From Anaerolineales bacterium (GTDB taxonomy: Bacteria; Chloroflexota; Anaerolineae; Anaerolineales; UBA6663): a DNA stretch of 7,488 nt. The stretch lies in NCBI GenBank assembly GCA_017999235.1, contig JAGOBN010000184.1, forward strand, positions 1-7,488, written 5' to 3'. The notes beneath the pieces were generated by a model. It was not told where the DNA came from. It saw only the letters and a program-made list of their open reading frames with translations, and ran no database searches. The number at the start of each line of letters is the position of its first letter. Positions within the stretch are counted from its first letter, which is position 1. Both the position numbers and the translations under genes were made by a program. Below are positions 1-6,337 of this stretch, piece after piece.

Positions 1-1
1 C

Positions 2-1582
2 GCCTTGATGGTGGCGGCGCTGGCCTGCGGGCCGGCCACCCCCACCGCCGCGCCCGCCCCCACGGATACCACCGCCCCTAAACCCACCAAGACCTTGCCG
101 GCTCCCACGGCGGTGCCTGAGCCGTCCGGCGGCATTACCAGCTTCCGGGATGTTGAGCAGGCCACCGTCCAGATCGTGGCCCAGGGCACGTTCCGCGATC
201 CCGAAGTCGGCCTGCAGGTTAACGCGGCCGGCGCCGGCTCCGGCTTTCTGATCAGCTCCGACGGCCTGGCGGTCACCAACAACCACGTGGTCACCGGCGC
301 CGCGCGCCTGAAGGTCTATCTGGAAGGCCAGGAGTACCGCGCTAAGCTCCTGGGCGCCTCCGAATGCTGGGACCTGGCGGTGATCCAGCTGGAAGGTGAG
401 AACTTCCCGTACCTGGAACTATACACGGGCGACGTGGACACCGGCCTGGACGTGTACGCGGCCGGTTTCCCGCTGGGTGATCCCGAATTCACGCTCACCA
501 AGGGCATCGTCTCCAAGGCGCGCGCGGATGGTGAATCCAGCTGGGCGTCGGTGGACAGCGTTATCGAGCACGACGCCACCATCAACCCCGGCAACAGCGG
601 CGGCCCGCTGGTGACCGCCGACGGCCAGTTGGTGGGCATCAACTACGCCGGCAGCTCCAGCACCAACCAGTATTACGCCATCAAGGCCCAGGACGCCGAG
701 CGCGTCATCAATGACCTGATCGACAGCAATGACGTCGACTCGATCGGCATCAACGGCCAGGCCATCGTCTGGAACGACGGCCAAAATTCCGGCATCTGGG
801 TGTCGTCGGTCAAGTCCGGGTCGCCGGCCGATAACTCCGGAGTGATGGCCGGCGATATCCTCACCACCATGGAAGGCCTGTCGCTGGCCAGCCAGGGCAC
901 CCTGACGGAATACTGCGATATCATCCGCAGCCATCAGTCCGCCGATGTGCTGTCCATCGAAGTGCTGCGCTTTGACTCGCAGGAGTATCTGGCCGGCCAG
1001 TTGAACGGCCGCATGCTGGAAGTCTCATATTCCTTCGCCAATGAGCTGGGCGGCGATGTGTCCGGCAACACTGGCAGCAGCACCGCGGGCGACTATACTG
1101 GCTACACGGAAGTCCGGGATGACTCGGGCGCCATCAAGGTGGAAGTCCCCAACGAGTGGGTGGAAATCGACGGCCAGGCCCTGGATTTCAGCGGCATCTC
1201 CTGGGTGGCGGTGCAGGCCTCCAACGATCTGGCCGGTTTCTCGGCCGACTACACCGCGCCGGGCGTGATGTTCGCGGTCTCGCGCGATATCGCCCAGGTG
1301 GGCGGGTATATCCAGATGTTGGACGGGCTGAAGAGCGCCTTCAGCGAAGACTGCACCTATGACAGCCGCAACGACTACGCCGACTCGGCCTATGAAGGCC
1401 AGTACGATGTCTTCACCAATTGCAGCGGCACGGATAACGTCTTTATCGTGCTTTCGGCCCGGCCGATCGAAAACCAGACGGACTTCCTGCTGTTCGTGCT
1501 GGTCAATATCCTCACCGATCAGGATCTGAACGCGCTCGACCAGATCCTGAATACCTTCGACGTCGTCGGCGCGCTGCCGTAA
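2..1582 (+). CDS. HtrA/DegP-like S1C serine protease lipoprotein with PDZ domain (N-terminus cut by window)
   Basis: A trypsin-fold protease, probably exported and lipid-anchored, likely for protein quality control at the cell surface. The frame is open from base 2. A lipobox-like AALAC (Cys at 26-28) lies only a few residues from the window edge, so the charged start of the signal peptide and the true start codon are upstream; TTG 5 and ATG 8 are probably internal. Numbering from base 5: Pro/Thr/Ala-rich linker about 9-42; protease domain about 45-240 with His94 (TNNHVV), Asp123 (CWDLAV) and Ser198 (PGNSGGPL), so the triad is complete; PDZ domain about 247-335 (GSPAD...GVMAGDIL); then a domain of about 170 residues starting near the VPNEW motif, which I do not recognise for certain. 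It ends at TAA 1580-1582, followed by a terminator, so it is transcriptionally separate from the cluster downstream. The family is sure; the substrate is unknown. Confidence 0.93.
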   Translation, partial: ALMVAALACGPATPTAAPAPTDTTAPKPTKTLPAPTAVPEPSGGITSFRDVEQATVQIVAQGTFRDPEVGLQVNAAGAGSGFLISSDGLAVTNNHVVTGAARLKVYLEGQEYRAKLLGASECWDLAVIQLEGENFPYLELYTGDVDTGLDVYAAGFPLGDPEFTLTKGIVSKARADGESSWASVDSVIEHDATINPGNSGGPLVTADGQLVGINYAGSSSTNQYYAIKAQDAERVINDLIDSNDVDSIGINGQAIVWNDGQNSGIWVSSVKSGSPADNSGVMAGDILTTMEGLSLASQGTLTEYCDIIRSHQSADVLSIEVLRFDSQEYLAGQLNGRMLEVSYSFANELGGDVSGNTGSSTAGDYTGYTEVRDDSGAIKVEVPNEWVEIDGQALDFSGISWVAVQASNDLAGFSADYTAPGVMFAVSRDIAQVGGYIQMLDGLKSAFSEDCTYDSRNDYADSAYEGQYDVFTNCSGTDNVFIVLSARPIENQTDFLLFVLVNILTDQDLNALDQILNTFDVVGALP

Positions 1583-1605
1583 AGCCGCCTGCGCCGGTCC
1601 ACCAC

Positions 1606-1646
1606 CAGGGCGCCCGGTCAGCATGACCGGGCGCCCTGTTTTGTTT
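1606..1646 (+). terminator. Intrinsic terminator of the protease gene
   Basis: A perfect 15-bp inverted repeat (1606-1620 with 1624-1638) with a 3-base loop GCA is followed by TTTTGTTT. It begins 24 bases after the protease stop codon, the classic arrangement of a rho-independent terminator. Confidence 0.9.
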
Positions 1647-1678
1647 AGGGCGCGCGCCGGAACTTTAAGCCTCCGCGC

Positions 1679-1707
1679 TTGTGGCCCATCCCAAACCTTG
1701 TTAGAAT
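1679..1707 (+). promoter_or_regulatory. Candidate promoter for the kamA cluster
   Basis: A -35-like TTGTGG (1679-1684) and a -10-like TAGAAT (1702-1707, one mismatch to TATAAT) are separated by 17 bases, downstream of the protease terminator and upstream of kamA. Transcription would begin near 1714, giving a leader of about 180 bases. The -35 is weak. A TTGACG at 1708-1713 could serve as an alternative -35, but no good -10 lies at the right distance from it. Confidence 0.45.
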
Positions 1708-1730
1708 TTGACGTCATGGTCATTTTGACG
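1707..1730 (+). repeat. TTTGACG direct repeats and TGACGTCA palindrome, possible operator
   Basis: TTTGACG occurs at 1707-1713 and again at 1724-1730, 17 bases apart, and the first copy is part of the perfect palindrome TGACGTCA (1709-1716). They straddle the predicted transcription start, where a repressor or activator could act. Function is inferred from position only. Confidence 0.25.
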
Positions 1731-1750
1731 CGGCTAGGTGTGCGTGTCCA

Positions 1751-1790
1751 TCCGCCGGGCGGCGCTGGAGCTCCCACGGCGGGTTTTTTT
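1751..1790 (+). terminator. Terminator-like hairpin inside the kamA leader (attenuator or small-RNA end)
   Basis: CCGCCG (1752-1757) pairs with CGGCGG (1777-1782), with a possible T-G pair outside it, and is followed directly by seven T (1784-1790). The loop holds the palindrome GGAGCTCC (1767-1774). A competing small hairpin, CGCC (1753-1756) with GGCG (1761-1764), would use up the 5' arm. It lies about 105 bases upstream of the kamA start and well beyond the protease's own terminator, so it may condition read-through into kamA or end a short RNA from the 1679-1707 promoter. The region is too short for a lysine riboswitch and I recognise no riboswitch family here. Confidence 0.45.
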
Positions 1791-1894
1791 CGCCCCGATC
1801 ATGATCCGCCTGCGCGGTAGGTTCACCTCTGGGTTGGTTAACCCCCGGAATGTTCATCCGACTGACTTCAGCCCGCTGTCGAGGAGTGTGACCC
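1791..1894 (+). other. Distal kamA leader with small palindromes and Shine-Dalgarno
   Basis: The rest of the long intergenic region holds a perfect 10-base palindrome GATCATGATC (1797-1806), a short dyad GGGTT/AACCC (1831-1835 with 1840-1844) and a strong Shine-Dalgarno GAGGAG (1881-1886) eight bases before the kamA ATG. I see no gene or RNA family in it. Confidence 0.4.
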
Positions 1895-3310
1895 ATGACC
1901 GCCCTTAATCCGTTCCCCCGCAACCGCCGCGCGGCGGCCTTCGCCGACGTGCCGGATGAGAAATGGTTCGATTGGCGCTGGCAGATGTCGAACCGGCTCA
2001 ACACCGTCGGCGAGCTGGCGCGCGCGCTGGATCTGACCGAGAGTGAACGCCAGGCGTTGGAGGCCAAAGACCTCTTCCGCGTGGATATCACCCCGTATTT
2101 CGCGTCGCTGATCGACCCCCACGACCCGCACGACCCGATCCGCCAGCAGGTGATCCCCACCGCCCGCGAGCTGGCGCCGTTCACATCCATGATGGAAGAC
2201 TCGCTGGCCGAGGACCGCCATTCGCCGGTGCCGGGGCTGGTGCATCGTTACCCGGACCGCGTGCTGATGCTGGTCACCACGCAGTGCGCGTCCTACTGCC
2301 GCTACTGCACCCGGTCGCGCATTGTGGGCGACCCGACGCAGACGTTCTCGCGCAAGGACTTTGAGGCCCAGATCGCGTATCTGGAGCGCACGCCGCAGGT
2401 GCGGGATGTGCTGCTCTCCGGCGGCGACCCGCTGGTGCTGGCGCCCAAACTGCTGGACGAAATCCTGGGCCGGCTGCGCGCCATCCCGCACATCGAGATC
2501 CTGCGGATTGGCTCGCGGGTGCCGGTTTTTCTGCCGATGCGCGTCACGGCCGAGCTGTGTGAGACGCTGCAGAAGTACCATCCGCTGTGGCTCAACATCC
2601 ACGTCAACCACCCGAGCGAAATCTCCGGCGAGCTGGCGGACGCCTGCGACCGGCTGACGCGCGCCGGCGTGCCGCTCGGCAACCAGAGCGTGCTGCTGGC
2701 CGGCGTCAACGACTCGGTCCACATCCAGCGCCAATTGGTCCACAGTCTGGTGCGGATGCGCGTACGCCCGTATTACCTGTACCAGTGCGATCTGGTCCAC
2801 GGCGCCGGCCACTTCCGCACCACGGTGGCCAAGGGCATCGAGATCATTGAGGGCCTGCGCGGCCACACCTCCGGCTACGCCGTGCCGCACTACATCGTGG
2901 ACGCCCCCGGCGGCGGCGGTAAGATCCCGGTGATGCCCAACTATGTGATCTCGCAGGCGCCGGGCAAGGTGGTCTTCCGCAACTACGAAGGCTTCATCAC
3001 CACCTATACGGAGCCGGAAGACTACAACCCGCACGCGGTGGCGCCGCTGGAGGAGAAGGTGCTGCGCCGGCCGGAGCCCGGCCAGGCCGGCGTGCTGGGG
3101 CTGTTGCAGGGCGAGGACCTGTTTATCAAGCCGGCCCAGTTCGACGAGGTGCATACCCGCGGCGGCGGCATGCACCGCCTGAAAGCCGACGAGACCAAAT
3201 GGCAGCCGCTGGGCATCGGCCACGCCCCGGATTTGATCGAGGGCGCGGCCGGCTCCGAGCCGCCGCAACTGACCGGGGGCGACGCGGCCTCTGTGATCAA
3301 TGGAGAATGA
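1895..3310 (+). CDS. kamA: L-lysine 2,3-aminomutase (radical SAM, PLP-dependent)
   Basis: Converts L-lysine to L-beta-lysine using a [4Fe-4S] cluster, S-adenosylmethionine and PLP; cytoplasmic. It has 471 residues, within the usual family range. The cluster motif CASYCRYC gives Cys131, Cys135 and Cys138. Arg140 matches the substrate-carboxylate Arg of the Clostridium subterminale enzyme. Lys343, in the PGGGGK motif, is the PLP lysine. Asp299 (QCDL) and Asp336 (VDAPGGGGK) match the two aspartates that hold the lysine side-chain amine, all at a constant offset of +6 from the clostridial numbering as I recall it. Glutamate 2,3-aminomutases change those aspartates, so lysine is the expected substrate. 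The residues after the catalytic core also favour a full KamA over the shorter EF-P enzyme EpmB. The ATG is set by GAGGAG at 1881-1886. The stop TGA (3308-3310) runs into the next gene, implying coupling; first gene of the presumed operon. Confidence 0.93.
   Translation: MTALNPFPRNRRAAAFADVPDEKWFDWRWQMSNRLNTVGELARALDLTESERQALEAKDLFRVDITPYFASLIDPHDPHDPIRQQVIPTARELAPFTSMMEDSLAEDRHSPVPGLVHRYPDRVLMLVTTQCASYCRYCTRSRIVGDPTQTFSRKDFEAQIAYLERTPQVRDVLLSGGDPLVLAPKLLDEILGRLRAIPHIEILRIGSRVPVFLPMRVTAELCETLQKYHPLWLNIHVNHPSEISGELADACDRLTRAGVPLGNQSVLLAGVNDSVHIQRQLVHSLVRMRVRPYYLYQCDLVHGAGHFRTTVAKGIEIIEGLRGHTSGYAVPHYIVDAPGGGGKIPVMPNYVISQAPGKVVFRNYEGFITTYTEPEDYNPHAVAPLEEKVLRRPEPGQAGVLGLLQGEDLFIKPAQFDEVHTRGGGMHRLKADETKWQPLGIGHAPDLIEGAAGSEPPQLTGGDAASVINGE
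3302..3305 (+). promoter_or_regulatory. Shine-Dalgarno favouring GTG 3315 as ligase start
   Basis: GGAG lies nine bases before GTG 3315 and inside the end of kamA. The alternative in-frame ATG at 3300 has no recognisable ribosome-binding site, so the GTG is the better-supported canonical start. Confidence 0.5.
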
Positions 3311-3314
3311 GCTA

Positions 3315-4460
3315 GTGGCTACTGCGGAACTGTCCGACTCGTCAAGCCTCCCGGGCCTGTCCCTCCCCGCCGCGCGGCGCGGGGAGGGGGGCCGGCCCCT
3401 GCGCGTCGCCGTCCTCTACAACCTCAAAGAGAACGCGCCCAGCCTGAATGGCGGCGCCCCCTCGGACGCCCTGGCCGAACTCGACTCGATGACCAACGTC
3501 CAGGATTACTGCGCGGCCATCCGCCAGCTGGGCCATACGGTGGTGGCGCTGGAAGGCAACGCCGACCTGCCGCGGCGTCTGGCCGAGCATCCGGTTGATC
3601 TGTGCTTTAACACCTGCGAAGGCTTCCGCGGCGATTCGCGCGAAGCCCAGGTGCCGGCGCTGCTGGAGATGATGGGCGTGCCGTATACGGCCAGCCGGGT
3701 GCTGGCGCTGGCCATCACGCTGGACAAGGCCATGACCAAGCGGGTCCTGCACTACTATGGCCTGCCCACGCCGGCTTTTCAGGAGTTCTGGGCGCCGGAT
3801 CAGCCGCTGGAGCCGCGCCTGCGTCAGCGCCTGGAAGCCGGCCGGCCGCTGTTCGTCAAACCCAACCGCGAGGGCAGCGGCATTGGCATTCAGGGCGATT
3901 CGCTGGTGCGGAACGAGGCCGAGCTGCGCGCCCGCGTCGGCTACCGGCTCACGGCCTACCACGAATCGGTGCTGGTGGAAGAGTATGTGGAAGGCCGGGA
4001 TGTCACCTGCGGCCTGGTCGGCAACGTGCGCGTAGACGGCACGCCCGAGCCGGGCCTGCACTTCTTTCCGATCTCGGAAGTGGACTACTCGGTCTATCCG
4101 CCGGGGACCGAGCCCTTTTACTCTTACAAGCTCAAGGTCGATCTGGCGGACAGCTACCACTGCTTCTGCCCGGCCCCGCTCTCGGACGCGCTCACGGCCG
4201 AGGTGCGCCGGCTGACGCTGGAAACCTTCCGGGCGTGCGGGTGTCTGGATGTGGCCCGGGTGGATTTTCGGCTGGATCTCAACAACCAGCTGCAGCCCAT
4301 GATCCTGGAGATCAACGCCCTGCCGGGCCTGACCTCCATCAGCGATCTGACGTTGTGCGCCCAGGCCGAGGGCTGGTCGCATTATCAGATGCTGCAGGCC
4401 GTGTTCAACGCCGCGGTCCAGCGGCTGCAATTAGCGCGGGTGCTGGCGCCGGCCGCCTGA
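3315..4460 (+). CDS. Ddl-fold ATP-grasp ligase, first paralogue
   Basis: A cytoplasmic ATP-dependent carboxylate-amine ligase of the D-Ala-D-Ala ligase superfamily, which joins amino acids through an acyl phosphate. Numbered from GTG 3315: ATP lysines Lys138 (LDKAMTK) and Lys182 (FVKPNREGSG), Ser188, Lys274, and metal ligands Asp317 (RVDF), Glu332 and Asn334 (LEINALPG). True Ddl has Tyr after the equivalent of Lys274; here it is Val275, and the Ddl motif SAEREVS is absent, so D-Ala-D-Ala synthesis is unlikely. Met59 stands where its neighbour has Glu33, in a helix that in Ddl binds the first substrate's amine. About 28 residues precede the core and come from a palindromic GC-rich stretch. Starts: ATG 3300 (overlaps kamA, no ribosome site), GTG 3315 (GGAG), or CTG 3399 (purine-rich tract). 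24 bases separate it from the second paralogue. The substrate is unknown; beta-lysine is suggested by the neighbour. Confidence 0.85.
   Translation: MATAELSDSSSLPGLSLPAARRGEGGRPLRVAVLYNLKENAPSLNGGAPSDALAELDSMTNVQDYCAAIRQLGHTVVALEGNADLPRRLAEHPVDLCFNTCEGFRGDSREAQVPALLEMMGVPYTASRVLALAITLDKAMTKRVLHYYGLPTPAFQEFWAPDQPLEPRLRQRLEAGRPLFVKPNREGSGIGIQGDSLVRNEAELRARVGYRLTAYHESVLVEEYVEGRDVTCGLVGNVRVDGTPEPGLHFFPISEVDYSVYPPGTEPFYSYKLKVDLADSYHCFCPAPLSDALTAEVRRLTLETFRACGCLDVARVDFRLDLNNQLQPMILEINALPGLTSISDLTLCAQAEGWSHYQMLQAVFNAAVQRLQLARVLAPAA
3361..3399 (+). repeat. Nested GC palindromes at the 5' end of the first ligase gene
   Basis: A 10-bp perfect inverted repeat (CCCTCCCCGC, 3361-3370, with 3379-3388) around an 8-base spacer runs into a 12-base palindrome GGGGCCGGCCCC (3388-3399). 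It encodes residues about 16-29 of the predicted product, ahead of the conserved core that begins RVAVLYN. The second paralogue lacks any counterpart, which suggests a dispersed palindromic element that landed in the gene start. Confidence 0.55.
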
Positions 4461-4484
4461 CGGCCGCGCGCGGGAGAGGCGCTC

Positions 4485-5609
4485 ATGTCCAAGCTCAAAG
4501 TCGCCGTCCTGGCCAACCTCAAGACGAACGCGCCCAAATTCCCGGGCATGGCCGAGGACCACTGGGACGATCTCGACTCCGAATCCACGATCGAGGCGCT
4601 GCACGCCGCCCTGCGCGCCGGCGGCCACGAGACGGCGTTCTTTGAGGGCGATGCGGAGCTGCAGGGCCGGCTGTTGAGCTACCAGCCCGATATCTGTTTC
4701 AATATTTGCGAGGGGCATTTCGGCGACGGGCGCGAGGCGCAGGTGCCGGCCCTGCTGGAGATGCTGCGCCTGCCGTACACCGGCTCGCGCGTGATGACCC
4801 TGGCGCTGGCGCTGGACAAGCCCATGACCAAGCGCGTGCTGATGTGGCACGATCTGCCGACGCCGGCCTTCCAGTCCTTTGACAACCCGGATGAGCCGCT
4901 GGACGACGACATGCTCTTCCCGCTCTTCGTCAAGCCCTCGCGCGAGGGCACGGGCATGGGCGTCAGCGGCAAGAGCATCGTCAACGACGAGGCCGAGCTG
5001 CGCGAACAGGTGGACTTCATCGTCCGCAAATACAAGCAGACGGCGCTGGTGGAGCGCTACATCGCCGGCCGCGAGGTGACGGTGGGCCTAGTGGGCAACA
5101 TCGGCGGCGTGGCCTCGCGCCGCCTGCCGCAGCGCTACTATGTGACGCGCACCGTGGATTATTCCGAGGCCGGCCTGGCCGCGCTGCGCGCCGGCGGCAT
5201 CACCTTCCTGCCGCCGATGGAAGTGAATCTGGAGCCGTACAAAGACACGGACACGGTGTATTCCAACCGCCTGAAGACCGATCTGGCCGACGAGCTGGAA
5301 TACCTCTGCCCGGCGCCGCTCAAGCGCGAACAGGTCCAGCAGCTCAACTGGCTCACCGCCGCGGTCTTCCGCGTGCTGGGCTGCTACGATGTCTCCCGCG
5401 TGGATTTCCGGCTGGACGCCAACGACAACTTCAAGCCCTACGTGCTGGAGATCAACCCCTTGCCCGGCCTGATGCCCGGCATCAGCGATCTGGTGATCGA
5501 GGCCGCCGCCATGGGCATCAGCCACGCCGAACTGGTGAACATGATCCTGGATGCCGCCATCGAGCGCCACGGCCTGCGCTCCCGCCGCTTTATCTCCCCG
5601 GCCGCCTGA
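4485..5609 (+). CDS. Ddl-fold ATP-grasp ligase, second (tandem) paralogue
   Basis: Homologous to the gene just upstream along its whole length; shared blocks include VAVL-NLK-NAP, CFN-CEG, REAQVPALLEM, LDK-MTKRVL, VDFRLD and LEIN-LPGL. It should form an amide bond by the same acyl-phosphate chemistry. ATG 4485 has GGAG (4473-4476) eight bases before it, 24 bases after the previous stop. Visible ATP and metal residues are Lys112, Lys150, Lys264, Asp307, Glu322 and Asn324. Differences from its twin: Thr156 replaces the Ser of the REGS motif; Thr265 stands where Ddl has Tyr; Glu33 is a candidate for the Ddl amine-binding Glu; about 30 extra residues occupy about 207-238; and one extra residue lies in the loop after LPGL. 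These changes lie around the substrate pocket, so the two enzymes probably use different substrates in successive steps. Not a true D-Ala-D-Ala ligase by these residues; the actual substrates are unknown. Confidence 0.87.
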   Translation: MSKLKVAVLANLKTNAPKFPGMAEDHWDDLDSESTIEALHAALRAGGHETAFFEGDAELQGRLLSYQPDICFNICEGHFGDGREAQVPALLEMLRLPYTGSRVMTLALALDKPMTKRVLMWHDLPTPAFQSFDNPDEPLDDDMLFPLFVKPSREGTGMGVSGKSIVNDEAELREQVDFIVRKYKQTALVERYIAGREVTVGLVGNIGGVASRRLPQRYYVTRTVDYSEAGLAALRAGGITFLPPMEVNLEPYKDTDTVYSNRLKTDLADELEYLCPAPLKREQVQQLNWLTAAVFRVLGCYDVSRVDFRLDANDNFKPYVLEINPLPGLMPGISDLVIEAAAMGISHAELVNMILDAAIERHGLRSRRFISPAA

Positions 5610-5698
5610 CGGGCCGAGCATCCGGTCACCGTGTCGTCTTATCTGTCACCGCCTCGCTGGCCGCCGACCTCCCCGCCATCCTCGCCGCCGCGCAAAGT

Positions 5699-6109
5699 GT
5701 GGAAGTCTTTAATTCGGAGGAAGTTAACACCGTGCAGGAGCTCTTCGAGGGCTACCTGCGCGACCCGCGCGCCAGCGGCTACAACTTCCTCAGCTGCAAG
5801 GCCGGCGCGGAACTGCTGGGCTTCGCGTGCTGGGGGCCAACGGCGCTCTCGGCCGGCGCCACTGATTTGTATTGGATCTGCACCGCGCGCGCGGCCCAGG
5901 GGCGGGGCGTGGCGGCGGCCTTGTTCCAAGCGGTGGAAGCGGCGGTGCGCGCCTTGGGGCGCTGGCTGATCGTCATCTGGACCAGCAGCCGGCCGGATTA
6001 CGCGCCGGCGCGCCGCTTCTATCTGCGCGCGGGCTGTGAGCTGCAAACACAGATTGTGGATTTCTATGACCGCGGCGAAGACCTGTGTGTCTTCGTGCGC
6101 CGCCTGTAG
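5699..6109 (+). CDS. GNAT-family N-acetyltransferase (true start probably upstream)
   Basis: Acetyl-CoA-dependent N-acetyltransferase fold: the acetyl-CoA loop QGRGVA begins at Gln67, preceded by the DLYWICT strand and followed by a helix, with the family's typical C-terminal YAPARRFYLRAGCE block. The short size fits a single-domain GNAT. GTG 5699 is the first canonical in-frame start but has no Shine-Dalgarno. The same frame is open upstream and reads VTASLAADLPAILAAAQS, which looks like the first strand and helix of a GNAT, so the real protein probably starts near 5606-5660, by a CTG (5606 overlaps the previous TGA, or 5657), or an indel hides a GTG at 5631. It is the last gene of the presumed operon. 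It may acetylate the amine of beta-lysine or of a ligase product; it is not obviously AblB, the known beta-lysine acetyltransferase. Confidence 0.8.
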   Translation: MEVFNSEEVNTVQELFEGYLRDPRASGYNFLSCKAGAELLGFACWGPTALSAGATDLYWICTARAAQGRGVAAALFQAVEAAVRALGRWLIVIWTSSRPDYAPARRFYLRAGCELQTQIVDFYDRGEDLCVFVRRL

Positions 6110-6220
6110 CGGCCGCCCGACTCGGTGAACTTACACAAGCCGTCCCCGCCCGGTTTTGTCCCTTTTGTCTACTAACCGTAAAACTTTAAGGTTAATAGTC
6201 CAATTTTAAGACTAGACATA

Positions 6221-6248
6221 TTGACGCCAACTTTGCTTATGGTAGGAT
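6221..6248 (+). promoter_or_regulatory. Candidate promoter of the third ATP-grasp gene
   Basis: TTGACG (6221-6226, five of six consensus bases) and TAGGAT (6243-6248, four of six) are 16 bases apart in AT-rich sequence, giving a start near 6255 and a leader of about 80 bases. The third ligase therefore appears to be transcribed on its own, whether or not read-through from the cluster also occurs. Confidence 0.55.
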
Positions 6249-6303
6249 GCGTTTCAGGATTGTTGACCGCACTTTTGGCGGTAATAGACATAGGATGACC
6301 TAC

Positions 6304-6327
6304 ATGTGGCATGTGGGTGTCAGGTGA
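6304..6327 (+). CDS. Possible leader mini-ORF (MWHVGVR)
   Basis: Seven codons from ATG 6304 to TGA 6325-6327, with AGGA (6292-6295) eight bases upstream. Its stop codon overlaps the GGTGAG ribosome site of the ligase gene, so its translation could couple to, or compete with, the main start. It may equally be chance. Confidence 0.2.
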   Translation: MWHVGVR

Positions 6328-6333
6328 GAAGGA
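6323..6333 (+). promoter_or_regulatory. Shine-Dalgarno setting ATG 6338 as start
   Basis: GGTGAG (6323-6328, nine bases before the ATG) and AAGGA (6329-6333) sit upstream of ATG 6338. The longer in-frame ATG at 6311 has no site at a proper distance and would add residues of low-complexity leader sequence. Confidence 0.6.
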
Positions 6334-6337
6334 AAAC

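Larger units (their letters stand above)
6110..6337 (+). other. AT-rich intergenic region before the third ligase
   Basis: Base composition drops sharply from about 6165 to 6310 compared with the flanking genes. I see no convincing terminator after the acetyltransferase. AACTTTAAG (6182-6190) also occurs at 1661-1669, ahead of the kamA promoter. A dyad ACCGC/GCGGT (6266-6270 with 6278-6282) and a tandem CATGTGG (6303-6309, 6310-6316) lie in the presumed leader. Confidence 0.5.

Noticed and set aside
1025..1777. Minus-strand open frame across the protease end and its terminator
   Set aside because: It runs through a perfect terminator hairpin and the candidate kamA promoter, and shows no family motif.
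1714..1894. Lysine riboswitch or T-box upstream of kamA
   Set aside because: The leader is too short for a lysine riboswitch plus expression platform, and no T-box sequence or other family signature is visible.
1868..3268. Long open frame on the minus strand opposite kamA (466 codons)
   Set aside because: Its translation is rich in Arg, His, Gln and Val with no recognisable motif and it mirrors a well-supported gene; it is an artefact of G/C-rich third codon positions.
3342..4430. Long minus-strand open frame opposite the first ligase, with similar ones at 4431-4850, 5088-5621 and 6344-7393
   Set aside because: Same compositional artefact; low-complexity translations without domains, opposite genes with clear catalytic motifs.
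3315..4460. Annotation as D-alanine-D-alanine ligase (ddl)
   Set aside because: The SAEREVS motif and the Tyr following the conserved Lys are missing and the context is kamA, not cell-wall genes; only the fold is supported.
5631..5969. Plus-strand frame starting at GTG 5631
   Set aside because: The product is Ser/Pro/Arg-rich and in a different frame from the clear GNAT motifs; only its start codon might be relevant if an indel exists.
6266..6274. ACCGCACTT, the complement of the Haemophilus DNA-uptake 9-mer
   Set aside because: A single copy in a genome of unrelated type; a chance match within a small dyad.
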